Notes: generated from the sequence alone by a model not told the origin. A stretch of DNA of 64,000 nucleotides from Zafaria ginkgonis (GCF_039540195.1 NZ_BAABEO010000001.1:1-64000), one strand, 5' to 3'. Numbered from the stretch's first letter, positions 25,198 to 33,419 are shown. Program-made: numbers and translations.

Positions 25198-26207
25198 ACA
25201 TGGAGGAATGCGTCTCGTTGGTGCTCGGCCAGATCTCCAGCGACGATCGGCAGGCACTTTCCCGCGACCCAGCGAACAGCGTAAGGGATATTTTCGGGCT
25301 GACGGTCCGGCCGGCCGAACATCTAGGAGAAGGACGGGGGATCGACGGAGCCTGCGATGGGATGTCCTTCCTGGACGATGACGTTCTTCTTTACTCGCCC
25401 ACGCCCAACAGCCGGCGGGAGAACTTCACCATCCTGCACGAATTGGCGCACTGGCTTATCGATAAAGAACAAGACGTCATGGTCTGGTGGGCAGACCAAG
25501 ACGGGCGCGACCAACTCTTGGAAACCATGTGCGACCACGTCGCTCAGCAACTCCTGCTGAGCGATGAGTCCGTCAGCGCCATTGTTGGGGACGGGCCGGT
25601 TAGGGCCTCGCACTTCTTGCAGCTTCTGGAAGATTCTGAGGCGAGCCGGCAGGTCTGTGCGATTGCCCTGACTAAGAAGCTCGGGGGAGCAGGCGCCGTC
25701 GTGGTGATCGACAAGATCGATAAGCGGGTCGAATTTGCCAGCGTCCGTCCGCACCCACGAAATGGTTGGCCGAAGGTCTACCCATGGCGTTCTCAACAGA
25801 TTGCCGACGGGCACCCCCTGGTCCAGTTGTCCAACCAAGCGAACAGAACCGATCGTACGGAGTGGTCCACCCCATGGGGAGAACGGGGCCACTACTACGT
25901 CGACGCGCTGGCGGACGACCGGAGAGTCTACGCCGTGTTCTCCGAAACCGACCTTTGGGAGGCCCTGAGCTATCACTCGAGGCAAGCCTTCGAGTACGAC
26001 CGACGACTCGAACTTCAGGGCTATTGCTGCGGAGAGTCCTTCACCAGGCCTGGGTACCCGTGTCCGGATTGCAGCCGCCCTTACTGCCCGCGATGCAACC
26101 AATGTAAGTGTCAGCGCGACCAAGAACGGGAAGAGGTGTGCAGCGAGTGCTTCCTCCGTCGGCCCGCGCACCGCGTGGTCAACGGCGTCTGTGTCGATTG
26201 CCGGTGA
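25194..26207 (+). CDS. ImmA/IrrE-family peptidase with C-terminal zinc-ribbon cluster
   Basis: A 337-residue protein starting at a GTG that overlaps the previous stop (GTGA). The N-terminal domain has the zinc peptidase motif HELAH at 82-86 in FTILHELAHWLIDKEQD. The last 65 residues carry at least 11 cysteines arranged in CxxC pairs (YCCGES, CPDCSRPYCPRCNQCKC, CSECFLRRPAHRV, CVDCR), a likely multi-zinc binding module. ImmA-type peptidases cleave repressors when a DNA-damage or phage signal appears. The operon context sigma-XRE-peptidase suggests a proteolytically triggered transcription switch. The Cys-rich tail could sense nucleic acid, metal or redox state. Confidence 0.8.
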   Translation: MNMEECVSLVLGQISSDDRQALSRDPANSVRDIFGLTVRPAEHLGEGRGIDGACDGMSFLDDDVLLYSPTPNSRRENFTILHELAHWLIDKEQDVMVWWADQDGRDQLLETMCDHVAQQLLLSDESVSAIVGDGPVRASHFLQLLEDSEASRQVCAIALTKKLGGAGAVVVIDKIDKRVEFASVRPHPRNGWPKVYPWRSQQIADGHPLVQLSNQANRTDRTEWSTPWGERGHYYVDALADDRRVYAVFSETDLWEALSYHSRQAFEYDRRLELQGYCCGESFTRPGYPCPDCSRPYCPRCNQCKCQRDQEREEVCSECFLRRPAHRVVNGVCVDCR

Positions 26208-26264
26208 CAAGGACCGGGCACCCCGGCACCGCGCTCTAAACATTCCACGGGCTATCTCGTCTTC

Positions 26265-26300
26265 TTTCTGAGGGCGCCTGAAGGTCAGGCCCCTCAGAAA
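26265..26300 (+). terminator. hairpin between the sigma operon and the next gene
   Basis: TTTCTGAGGG-CGCCTGA (26265-26281) pairs with TCAGGC-CCCTCAGAAA (26285-26300), roughly 16 bp with a short loop. It ends 7 nt ahead of the ATG at 26308, so it either terminates the sigma operon or sequesters the initiation region of the next gene. Confidence 0.6.
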
Positions 26301-26307
26301 GTCTGAG

Positions 26308-27189
26308 ATGCCAACAAAGAGTGCATTCGCCCCGTCAACTGTCCACGTCCACAACACCGCTTGCGAGGAGGCCGCTCACGCCAACTGCCAGTGTTTCTGC
26401 CACGGCGCGGGACACCAGTTCAACCTGATACAACGCGCCGCCTCCTGCGAGACGGACGCTGAACTGCGCAACCTCGAGGACCTTCTCCACGCCATCTACG
26501 GCGGTTTCCACACCGGCTTCCGTGATGGAACGACGCCAATACGGCGGGGGAGGACGCAGCTTACCCCCTTCCGACTCGCGCGCGAGAAGTTCCGAGTCCG
26601 CGGAGGGGCAACCTGGGCAGAAACCCTGGTTCTCGATGAGGCCGTTCACACCTACTTCGTCCAAGTCGCATGCGCGAGCCGAGCAACAACTGACGCGGCC
26701 AGGAAAGCGCGGAAGGACTTCGTCACCCGTATCACGACCAAGGCGATCAACATCGTCGGCTCATCTGAGGCAGCCGTCGGAACTGCCGGATCCCACGTTT
26801 GGTGCAGCATCGTCGCTGAATTCCTGGCAGGGAAGGATCCTCTGATCGGGACACCGCCGCGGCGCTTCGACAGAATCTGCTACCCGCGAGAACGGCAGGC
26901 GCAAATCCCCGCACACCTCGCGTCCGTCCGGGAAGGCGGCCTGCAGCACCTGGAGGCGGAATTCAACGCGCCAAGCGGCCTTTCCAATGAGGAGAAGATC
27001 GAACTCCTGCGTTTGGCTGGCATGGCCTCGTGCGCCGATCCTTGGCACCACCCAGCCGTGGTCCGCAGTTGCATTGAACCCACCATGGCAGCCAAGACGT
27101 GGCCCCTCGCCAACACCACGAAAATCGCCACCCGCAACAACTTGAAGGCCATCGTCAAGCGCCGCTGGATCAAGAACGGCAACTGGTGA
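26308..27189 (+). CDS. unrecognised protein with N-terminal Cys/His cluster
   Basis: A 293-residue soluble protein. The first 45 residues contain HNTACEEAAHANCQCFCHGAGH, four Cys and four His that could bind zinc. The rest is basic and helical, with conserved-looking VLDEAVHTYFVQVACASRA and DPWHHPAVVRSCIEPTMAAKTWP. Codon use fits the host. No SD precedes the ATG, and a strong hairpin ends just 7 nt upstream, so translation may be leaderless or structure-controlled. It follows the sigma/peptidase operon in the same direction and may be its target. I do not recognise the family. Confidence 0.7.
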   Translation: MPTKSAFAPSTVHVHNTACEEAAHANCQCFCHGAGHQFNLIQRAASCETDAELRNLEDLLHAIYGGFHTGFRDGTTPIRRGRTQLTPFRLAREKFRVRGGATWAETLVLDEAVHTYFVQVACASRATTDAARKARKDFVTRITTKAINIVGSSEAAVGTAGSHVWCSIVAEFLAGKDPLIGTPPRRFDRICYPRERQAQIPAHLASVREGGLQHLEAEFNAPSGLSNEEKIELLRLAGMASCADPWHHPAVVRSCIEPTMAAKTWPLANTTKIATRNNLKAIVKRRWIKNGNW

Positions 27190-27261
27190 GGGCCCTCCGT
27201 CAAGGGCGGTGAGTGGGTTCAGGATCCAATGCATCGAGCGTCAGTCGGTTTCCGAGTCTAG

Positions 27262-27295
27262 GACGTCAGTTTGGGGTATACCCCAACCTGACGTC
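27262..27295. repeat. 34-bp palindrome centred on GGGGTATACCCC
   Basis: GACGTCAGTTTGGGGTA (27262-27278) and TACCCCAACCTGACGTC (27279-27295) are complementary with one mismatch and no loop. The motif CGTCAG recurs at about 27240 and 27315. The zero-loop symmetry suits a dimeric DNA-binding protein site better than a terminator. The rest of 27190-27430 shows no gene. Confidence 0.5.
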
Positions 27296-27430
27296 AGGCG
27301 TACGGCCTCAGAGCGTCAGATTAGAGTCCTCATCCGCCTTTATGAACGCATGCTCCGCGAAGTCTCAGAGCTGTCCTGACACTCTCGGATCACATCTGCG
27401 GTTGGCCGTGTGGGAGATCGCGCTAGTGGG

Positions 27431-27664
27431 TCAGGGTCGGCGCTCTCTCCGGGCGCGTTTCCTGATGCCCCAGAAGTGGAGGACCACCGCGCTGGCCATG
27501 AGCACCACGTAAAGACGCGAGACCTCCTTCAACGCGGTTCCGAAGGTCGGCGTTAGGCCAAGGAGGGGACCCAGCACGAAAGCGGTTAATAGGGCTGCCA
27601 CGATGAAGGTCAGCACGATGGCGCCGGCGGCAATGGCCTTGTCCTTCATCCTGATGCCGTCCAC
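27431..27664 (-). CDS. small two-helix membrane protein
   Basis: A 77-residue protein with helices AIAAGAIVLTFIVAALLTAFVLG and LYVVLMASAVVLHFWGI and a basic tail (RKRARRERRP), so the C-terminus should be cytoplasmic. The start is GTG 27664 or ATG 27649. I do not recognise it. Small two-helix proteins of this type recur in this window (29474, 29959). Confidence 0.6.
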   Translation of the reverse strand: MDGIRMKDKAIAAGAIVLTFIVAALLTAFVLGPLLGLTPTFGTALKEVSRLYVVLMASAVVLHFWGIRKRARRERRP

Positions 27665-27821
27665 GAAAGCCGCCCCATGCGCTAATCCTAAGCGGATAGA
27701 TCATGGGTGGAAGTCTCGAGGGGATGCGCGGGACGGTGCGGGGGCGAGGGCCTGGTGGACCCTGTGCGACGTCGGAGGCCGCCCGCCGGGTCATGGACTG
27801 CCTGCCTGTAAGACTGGGGAC

Positions 27822-28772
27822 ATGGAAAATGCGGAGGGTGGGGGACGCCTGGGGAATGACCCCGAAGGGGCGGACTGGATGGAAGAGTTCGGGTTCACCG
27901 TGGAGCCCGGCAGCTACTTTGAAGGCCCCGAGGAGGGCGTCGACGTTGACGAGTGGCTTGCCGCCTACGGGGAACGCTTGGGCATGCCCAATCCGTTGTG
28001 GGTCAGGGACGGTGTGTTGCCTCCGGATGCGCGGGAGCACCTGCTGTCCAACGAGGATGGACGGGTGATCATCGATTACCCGCCGGATGACCAGCCGGGG
28101 CTGGAAGTCCTGGAGCCGGTGTTCGACGTTGTTCGCAGCGTCCAAGCCACCTATGGCGTCACCGACTTCTCCCTGTTGGACCGGATTCCGCACCTGGAGG
28201 AGCTGTGCATCCACGACAAGATCAAGGTCGCTGCTACCCGGCATGAATGGTCCGAGCTGCGCTCCTACGACGGGCCGTGGCAGCGTGGGGCCGTGCCCTT
28301 CGTGTCGGCGCCGCGCCTGGACTCCCTACTGCTCAGGGGCGCCACCCAGGAAGCGCTGGACCTGATCCAGGGACCGCTTTCCTCGCTCCACCTCCCACGG
28401 CTGAAGCTCGCTGACGGCTCGCCCGGCTGGGCCCATCCGGCCGGCTACGTCTCCATCCACACCACGCGGCGGGTCGACGTGAGCAACCTGCGCCAGTTGG
28501 CCTCGGCCGAGAAGGTCGCCTTCGACGGCATCGGCGAAGTCACCGGTCTGGATACTCTCACCGCCGACTACCCCCTGCAGGAACTGGTCCTGGAAAACGT
28601 GCGCAGCCTCGGTGCCATCAGCCCGTGGAAGATCCGGGCCGAGAAGATCTACGTCATGGGCCGGCCGAACGTGATGAAGTGGGTCAACGAGGCCCTGCTG
28701 CACCGGCCCGATGACTGGGAGGAGCGCTGGGTGTTCGACCACGGCTGGGTCCCCGGGAACCCGGCCACGTAG
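27822..28772 (+). CDS. hypothetical protein with repeat-like C-terminal half
   Basis: A 316-residue acidic soluble protein. ATG 27822 has GGGGAC just ahead; the longer open frame upstream lacks coding character. Residues 150-290 contain spaced hydrophobic segments (LDSLLLRGATQEALDLIQG, LRQLASAEKVAFDGIGEVTGL, LQELVLENVRSLGAI) with the rhythm of leucine-rich-repeat-like surfaces. It resembles immunity- or SMI1-type neighbours by composition only. It ends in TAG directly followed, in the same frame, by sequence that reads into the next gene. Confidence 0.7.
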   Translation: MENAEGGGRLGNDPEGADWMEEFGFTVEPGSYFEGPEEGVDVDEWLAAYGERLGMPNPLWVRDGVLPPDAREHLLSNEDGRVIIDYPPDDQPGLEVLEPVFDVVRSVQATYGVTDFSLLDRIPHLEELCIHDKIKVAATRHEWSELRSYDGPWQRGAVPFVSAPRLDSLLLRGATQEALDLIQGPLSSLHLPRLKLADGSPGWAHPAGYVSIHTTRRVDVSNLRQLASAEKVAFDGIGEVTGLDTLTADYPLQELVLENVRSLGAISPWKIRAEKIYVMGRPNVMKWVNEALLHRPDDWEERWVFDHGWVPGNPAT

Positions 28773-28862
28773 ATTGAACACGCGGGAACTAACCTCAGCC
28801 GGCTCAGCGTCGAAGCCGCTACCTCGTACTACACCGAATATCCCCCGAAACGAGAGCTCCCG

Positions 28863-29423
28863 GTGCAGTTCCTCGACTTCCTGGTGGATGGCCGGCCGTT
28901 GCGGGACCTGCTGGAGGTCCCGGACGATACGAAACAGCCGACCCAGGAAACCACGGCCCTGCGCGATGACCATAACTGGCCAAGCGCTGCGGTGGAGCAG
29001 TTGGACCGCCTGCTGGGAGTTCTGCCCGGCGACTTCGACGACGGGCGCATCGCGCTTCTGATGTGCACAGCCTGCGGCGACCTGGCCTGCGGCGCGGTGA
29101 GCATGGAGCTGGTGCAGACGCCCCAGACGATCACCTGGCAGCGGTTCGGCTGGCAGGACGGCGTCACGGACGAGCCGCAACCCTGGTTGTTCCCCGAGCA
29201 GTCCTTCACCTTTGACCAGACCGACTACGAGCATCTCCTGCGCAGCCTGCAGGACCGCTACCGGAGTCTCCCGCCGCAAGAACCTTCCGCCCCCAACCGT
29301 CGGTCTTTGGAAGATTGCTCCGCCTTTTCGGACGCTGAGCCAGCCGGGAGTAGTGGGGGGAGCCCGCCACCAGTCGGCTCCCCTTCCCGCCCGTGGTCAG
29401 CTTCCGGGATCCCGCACGGGTAA
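28863..29423 (+). CDS. conserved hypothetical protein, start unclear
   Basis: A 186-residue protein from GTG 28863, but coding-like sequence in the same frame extends back to the preceding stop at 28772 (…RLSVEAATSYYTEYPPKRE before LPVQFLDFLVDGRP), with no ATG, GTG or TTG in that extension. The natural start may be an unusual codon or may have been lost by mutation. The middle has an MCTACGDLACG cluster of three cysteines. The last 40 residues are Ser/Pro-rich and look like frame drift past the original C-terminus. I do not recognise a function. Probably co-transcribed with the gene ending at 28772. Confidence 0.6.
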   Translation: MQFLDFLVDGRPLRDLLEVPDDTKQPTQETTALRDDHNWPSAAVEQLDRLLGVLPGDFDDGRIALLMCTACGDLACGAVSMELVQTPQTITWQRFGWQDGVTDEPQPWLFPEQSFTFDQTDYEHLLRSLQDRYRSLPPQEPSAPNRRSLEDCSAFSDAEPAGSSGGSPPPVGSPSRPWSASGIPHG

Positions 29424-29473
29424 TCACACCGCCAGTGGCCGGGGAGCACGCCGTGGCCATTGCTGAGACGAGA

Positions 29474-29707
29474 TCACTCACGCGGTTTCGACTGGACGTT
29501 TTGCCCTTGCCGCTCCCGTCCCGCCGCCACGCCGAGGGGCAGCGTAACGAGCAATGAGACAAGCGCGAGACCGCCCATGGTGATCCAAGGGCTGAGTCCC
29601 AAGAGCTCAGCGATAAGGCCACCGATAAACACGGATACGATCAGGGCAGCCCTGCTGATCCAGTTGTATCGCTTAGATGCTGGCCCAATCGACCCCGGCT
29701 TCCCCAT
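29474..29707 (-). CDS. small two-helix membrane protein
   Basis: A 77-residue protein with helices ISRAALIVSVFIGGLIAELLGL and ITMGGLALVSLLVTLPLGVAA, positive N-terminus and a charged tail. It is convergent with the gene ending at 29423 and divergent from the small membrane protein at 29959; the 250 bp between the two divergent genes (29708-29958) holds no other gene. I do not recognise the family. Confidence 0.6.
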   Translation of the reverse strand: MGKPGSIGPASKRYNWISRAALIVSVFIGGLIAELLGLSPWITMGGLALVSLLVTLPLGVAAGRERQGQNVQSKPRE

Positions 29708-29958
29708 GCGCTAAGCATATTGCTCCTTGTCAACCGTCCCATCGGACACAGGGGCACCCCGCCGCGTGTAGGCCTCCACGGCACCGTGACGAGTACGCCG
29801 GAGCACATCGCATCAAATGAGCGTCTTGTGAGATTCTCCCGGTAGCGGAAAGGTGGATTCGTGAGATCCCTGCCGCTCGCCTGGAATTCAACAAACCGAG
29901 CGCCCATGATTCTCCGTGTGCCGCGCTATTCTGCAGGTGACGCCTATCCGAGGAACCC

Positions 29959-30207
29959 ATGCTCGAATTCTTCATCGACTACTCTGACGATTACCCCCGC
30001 TGGAAGCGGATCGTCTCGTATGTACTAGTCAGTCTTTGGGCATGCTCTCTCGTCACCGTGCTCGTCATGGGTTTCGTCTTGGACATCACCTCGCCGAGCA
30101 CCCTCGAAACGTGGGCCTACGTCGGTACGGCCGTCTTCTTCGCCTGCATCCCTCTCTGGTCCTTCATTTCACACATTGAAATCGTGCGGGATGAAGAAAG
30201 CCACTGA
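29959..30207 (+). CDS. small two-helix membrane protein
   Basis: An 82-residue protein with helices IVSYVLVSLWACSLVTVLVMGFVL and AYVGTAVFFACIPLWSFISHI and acidic ends. ATG 29959 has GAGG 5 nt upstream, a good ribosome binding site. No family recognised. Confidence 0.65.
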   Translation: MLEFFIDYSDDYPRWKRIVSYVLVSLWACSLVTVLVMGFVLDITSPSTLETWAYVGTAVFFACIPLWSFISHIEIVRDEESH

Positions 30208-30533
30208 AGCCGCTTCTGTCCTTCAGCTATGAATGCCGGGTGCCACTGGAGTGGCTCACTCTGTCGGCCCGGCGATGAGTGGAGCAGGCCGATAACTGCG
30301 TCCCATTTAACGTTTGATTAGTGAGACGCCCGGCCGCACATCCCTACCTGAGCAGGCGCCCCCTTACTGTCGTTCTGCATTCGAGGCATTTCCCTGGTCG
30401 CTTCATGTATGGAGTCTTGCCAAGGCAGCAAATCGTCACGACGGCGGCAGCGCCACCCCGTGACCCATCTGGAATGGGCTGGCTCCCGGGCGTTCCGGTT
30501 CGAGCAGGTCAGTAGCGGGACATTCGAGAGGCG

Positions 30534-30779
30534 GTGAATCTGCGCGAGGTGTGCCAGGAAGACCGGCGCCGTTTGTCGGGTGCCAGCGGCAGTTCATCCA
30601 CCTTGGCCCCGGGAACTACGCTTGCCGATGAGCTGCTCGATTAGTACCTCAAGCAACTTTGCCGATATCAGGCTGCAGGGAATGTTTGGCCTACGCTGGG
30701 GACTACCAGGCTTGAGCGTGACGACCCTGATGTAAAGCGCCAAGTACAAGAACTGAAACGTTACTGCGAAAGACCCTAA
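30534..30779 (+). pseudogene. possible decayed small gene interrupted by TAG
   Basis: Reading from GTG 30534 gives a protein-like sequence VNLREVCQEDRRRLSG that stops at TAG 30642 and continues in the same frame as YLKQLCRYQAAGNVWPTLG, then LERDDPDVKRQVQELKRYC, to TAA 30777. The second half has normal amino-acid composition, including a charged helix. I do not recognise it. The remaining bases of 30208-30815 show nothing else. Confidence 0.3.
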
Positions 30780-30815
30780 TTGCTAGTCGGACAAACGCCA
30801 ACTGTGACACAGATC

Positions 30816-31940
30816 CTAAACTAAATGAGGCATTGGCGGTAAACCTTCGCGCTCAAGGATTTCATTAAAACGTCGACACCAGCTCAGCGCAACTACTTTA
30901 TCGACTCCAAGTGCGAAGGCAAGCCAGCCGGCAAGATGGTCGACAAATGCAAAAACTGAGTCAAACTTTCGATGGGCGGCGTGATTAGCAAGCCCGAATT
31001 TCTCGCATCCACGAAGATGCACTTCGATACGTCTGCGATGCTCCGGCATCAAACGCACAGAATCATCAACCAAAAGCCCAAGAACAACTTTTCGTGAACC
31101 AGGCGGAACAATGCGCGTCTTAGTCCGGTGTGTAACGAAACCAGCTTTCCGAACCAAACCCGATACTTCCTGGACGACCGCTTCTGCGGTAGGGCGATCG
31201 AAGGCGTCAAGGCTCGAGAATGTCAAATCGTCAGAATAGCGAGTGTAATTCAGACTGCGTTGAAGTGAGAATTTCTGCAGGAGTTGGTCGAGGCGAGTTG
31301 CGGCAGCATTTGCAAGAGAGCCGCTCGTCGGTCCGCCTTGCGGAAGGACTCCCATCCCGGCTACAGCATAGCTACCGATCACAGTGTTCGCAGCGAGCCA
31401 AGGGGCGCGTTCGAGATCTTCTGTCCGCGTCGTGATCCGTGCAAGTTCGAAGGACACAAGTTTGTTGTAACCCAATTTTCGAAAAACCCGATACACCGAT
31501 TGTTCACCTACCGTGCCGAAGAAATCGTGTAGATCCATCTTCACCAACCAACGAGCACCCATATGTTGCGATGCACATTGCACAATGGAGGTCTTCGAAC
31601 GATAAGCGTAGCTTGCTGGGTGCATGGGCAATTTGTCGAGGATATTGCGCAAGATCCATCGTTGTACGTCCATGAGGATTGGCTCGGGCGCCGAGATGGG
31701 CCGTGTGCCCCCGGTTGCTTTAGGTATCGCGATCGAACGATATGGGTCCCGGGATCTGCTGACGATTTCCCGTAGGTAGCTGTACGAAGCACCTGTCTCG
31801 CTGGCGAGGTGCCCTAGCGAGAGAATCGGATACGCACCTTGAGCCCGTAATCGAGCTCTTTCCGCCGATGCGCGCTTAAGTGCAGATGGCTCAACCCCAA
31901 GATCGACCCCCTGCTGATGATAGAGGTGAGGAGAAATCAC
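30816..31940 (-). CDS. retron-type reverse transcriptase
   Basis: A 374-residue RT that synthesises multicopy single-stranded DNA from the adjacent RNA. Visible RT motifs: KMDLHDFFGTV (134-144, first catalytic Asp), GVLPQGGPTSGSLAN (197-211), and the polymerase core YTRYSDDLTFS with YSDD at 235-238, followed by KTRIVPPGSRKVVLGLLVDD, the region equivalent to the retron VTG motif but reading VLG. There is no maturase or endonuclease domain, which separates it from group II intron RTs. The GTG start at 31940 lies inside the a2 repeat region of the RNA, so folding of the RNA should affect RT translation. It is last in the order effector, RNA, RT. Confidence 0.92.
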   Translation of the reverse strand: MISPHLYHQQGVDLGVEPSALKRASAERARLRAQGAYPILSLGHLASETGASYSYLREIVSRSRDPYRSIAIPKATGGTRPISAPEPILMDVQRWILRNILDKLPMHPASYAYRSKTSIVQCASQHMGARWLVKMDLHDFFGTVGEQSVYRVFRKLGYNKLVSFELARITTRTEDLERAPWLAANTVIGSYAVAGMGVLPQGGPTSGSLANAAATRLDQLLQKFSLQRSLNYTRYSDDLTFSSLDAFDRPTAEAVVQEVSGLVRKAGFVTHRTKTRIVPPGSRKVVLGLLVDDSVRLMPEHRRRIEVHLRGCEKFGLANHAAHRKFDSVFAFVDHLAGWLAFALGVDKVVALSWCRRFNEILEREGLPPMPHLV

Positions 31941-32157
31941 GTCGGCTTACCTTTCGACCCGTAGGGTTCCGTAGGACTGGATGGAGAATCCCCGAGTCGC
32001 CGATGGAAGGATGTCTCCATCCAGCCCCACGCGCAGACTCAGATCGTCCTATGATCACAGTTAGCCACGATCCTTGAGTGTGGCTTAACGCCACACTCCA
32101 GCGAGCTGCAACGATGCTGCAGCTTCATCACTAAGCAAGTGATCCCTCCTCACCTCT
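31922..32157 (-). ncRNA. retron msr-msd RNA
   Basis: On the minus strand, a1 AGAGGTGAGGAG (32157-32146) is the exact complement of a2 CTCCTCACCTCT (31933-31922). The helix can be extended through two G-U pairs and 5 further base pairs (ATCAC with GTGAT) to 19 bp. After a1 come three hairpins expected of an msr: 32143-32127 (ATCACT/AGTGAT), 32124-32104 (AGCTGCA/TGCAGCT) and 32098-32076 (GAGTGTGGC/GCCACACTC, loop GTTAA). The putative msd has a long stem, CTGGATGGAG (32024-32015) with CTCCATCCAG (31986-31977). The RNA overlaps the effector stop codon and the RT start codon. The branching guanosine was not located. Confidence 0.85.
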
Positions 32158-33355
32158 TGTAGCGAGGATAGTACGGAGAAGGGTCGGGGGTGAGCAACGC
32201 CGGAGCCCGGCGAGGCTTCCGGCGGTGGGATGCTAGCGCTTCGTATCCAGCCGACGTGAGCCTACCTTTGGTATCAATCAACTGCAGACGTTCGAGAGAA
32301 ACCAAAATTGCTCTTACGGCTGGTAGGTGTAAGCCGAGAGCCAGGGCTAGTTGCTCCTCAGCGCGAGGCAGAAGGCCGAGCATAATCATATGCATTTGCC
32401 ATGGACGATCGATGTGCCCGTCTCGATGACGTGCTGCAAGCCGAACTTGTCCCGCATCGAGAAGTTGCTGCGAAATATTGACGCCCGGAACATGGCTCCC
32501 AATTTCGTCTGAGAGACTCGTTGATACTGAACGACCATCGAAGAAGGGTTCCCATCTTTTAGATCTTTTAATAAGAATGGCCGGAAGGTTGTTGGGTACT
32601 GAGAATGAACTTGCAAATAATCCCGCGCTACCACGGTATCCAAGTGCGGGCCATACCTTTCCGTGCTTCGCATAGATGCGGCACACTTCCTTGACCTTTG
32701 CTCCAAGATAGGAGTTTTCTATTTCTCTAATGCCCGGGGCGATCTCCGTAACTTTAAGAAAATCTATATGCGGGCTAGTCTCGACTGCACTTTTCCCAGC
32801 GGATGTTGCAGCGTATGCGATGACGCCGATTTGAAGCCACTTAAACGATCGCCAACTCCTAATGGTTCGGTTGCGGCACCACGTTTCGACGTAATCTAAA
32901 ACTTGTTGACCCGATCCGATATAGTCAGTTACGCATAAAAGGGTGTGGACCTTAGATGTCCTCATTTCCTCAAGGGTTAATGGCGCGGAGAAAATAGACG
33001 TGGACGGAGATGCCTTGCGGACTTCGCGTATGAGCTGCGCCATCAAGGCTTCACTGCCAGGGTTATTTGCGATTGGCTGCGCGGGGTTGAACCCACAGAA
33101 GGTAGTTAGTTCTGCATCATCGTCAATATCGTCTTCGCGGATCATGTCTTCTGAAGAGATAATTGGAACGAGAGCTACGGGAAAGCGTTCTTGACGGTCC
33201 GCGAGTAATTCTTCGATCGAACGTCGAATGCCGGTGATTACTTCGCCACCTTGTAAAAATCGCACGCTATCTAATAGCGTCATGGCTGCTGCTTGATCAT
33301 CTACCTCGAATTGCTTCAACCATTCTGCAGCACGGCGGGTTTTAGATAATTCCAT
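32150..33355 (-). CDS. retron-associated effector: PRTase-like domain plus winged helix
   Basis: A 401-residue protein. The segment HTLLCVTDYIGSGQQVLDYV (residues 137-156) fits the PRPP-binding loop of phosphoribosyltransferases, in which acidic residues precede a Gly-rich turn. The preceding region 58-125 supplies strands of the same fold. The C-terminal third (about 305-375: RPWQMHMIMLGLLPRAEEQLALALGL, VRAILVSLERLQLIDTKGRLT) reads as a winged helix. Retrons with PRTase-type effectors are a known class in which the RT-msDNA complex restrains the effector until phage infection. AGGAG sits 5 nt before the ATG. The gene is AT-richer than the backbone, and its 3' end overlaps the a1 repeat. Confidence 0.8.
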   Translation of the reverse strand: MELSKTRRAAEWLKQFEVDDQAAAMTLLDSVRFLQGGEVITGIRRSIEELLADRQERFPVALVPIISSEDMIREDDIDDDAELTTFCGFNPAQPIANNPGSEALMAQLIREVRKASPSTSIFSAPLTLEEMRTSKVHTLLCVTDYIGSGQQVLDYVETWCRNRTIRSWRSFKWLQIGVIAYAATSAGKSAVETSPHIDFLKVTEIAPGIREIENSYLGAKVKEVCRIYAKHGKVWPALGYRGSAGLFASSFSVPNNLPAILIKRSKRWEPFFDGRSVSTSLSDEIGSHVPGVNISQQLLDAGQVRLAARHRDGHIDRPWQMHMIMLGLLPRAEEQLALALGLHLPAVRAILVSLERLQLIDTKGRLTSAGYEALASHRRKPRRAPALLTPDPSPYYPRYKR

Positions 33356-33419
33356 AGGTGCTCCTACTTCGGCAAAAGATAATTACCTTGGTATCCTTCC
33401 ATAGGCTAGCTGAAACTGA

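Noticed and set aside
18709..30779. Genetic code recoding of TAG suggested by three in-frame amber codons
   Set aside because: Two cases lie in evidently decayed genes and one at a gene boundary. Core genes in the window use TAG as a normal stop (for example the DUF-type genes at 2503 and 3165). Decay is the simpler explanation.
30208..30815. A second retron RNA downstream of the reverse transcriptase
   Set aside because: No a1/a2-type pairing or hairpin series was found there. The convincing RNA lies upstream of the RT.
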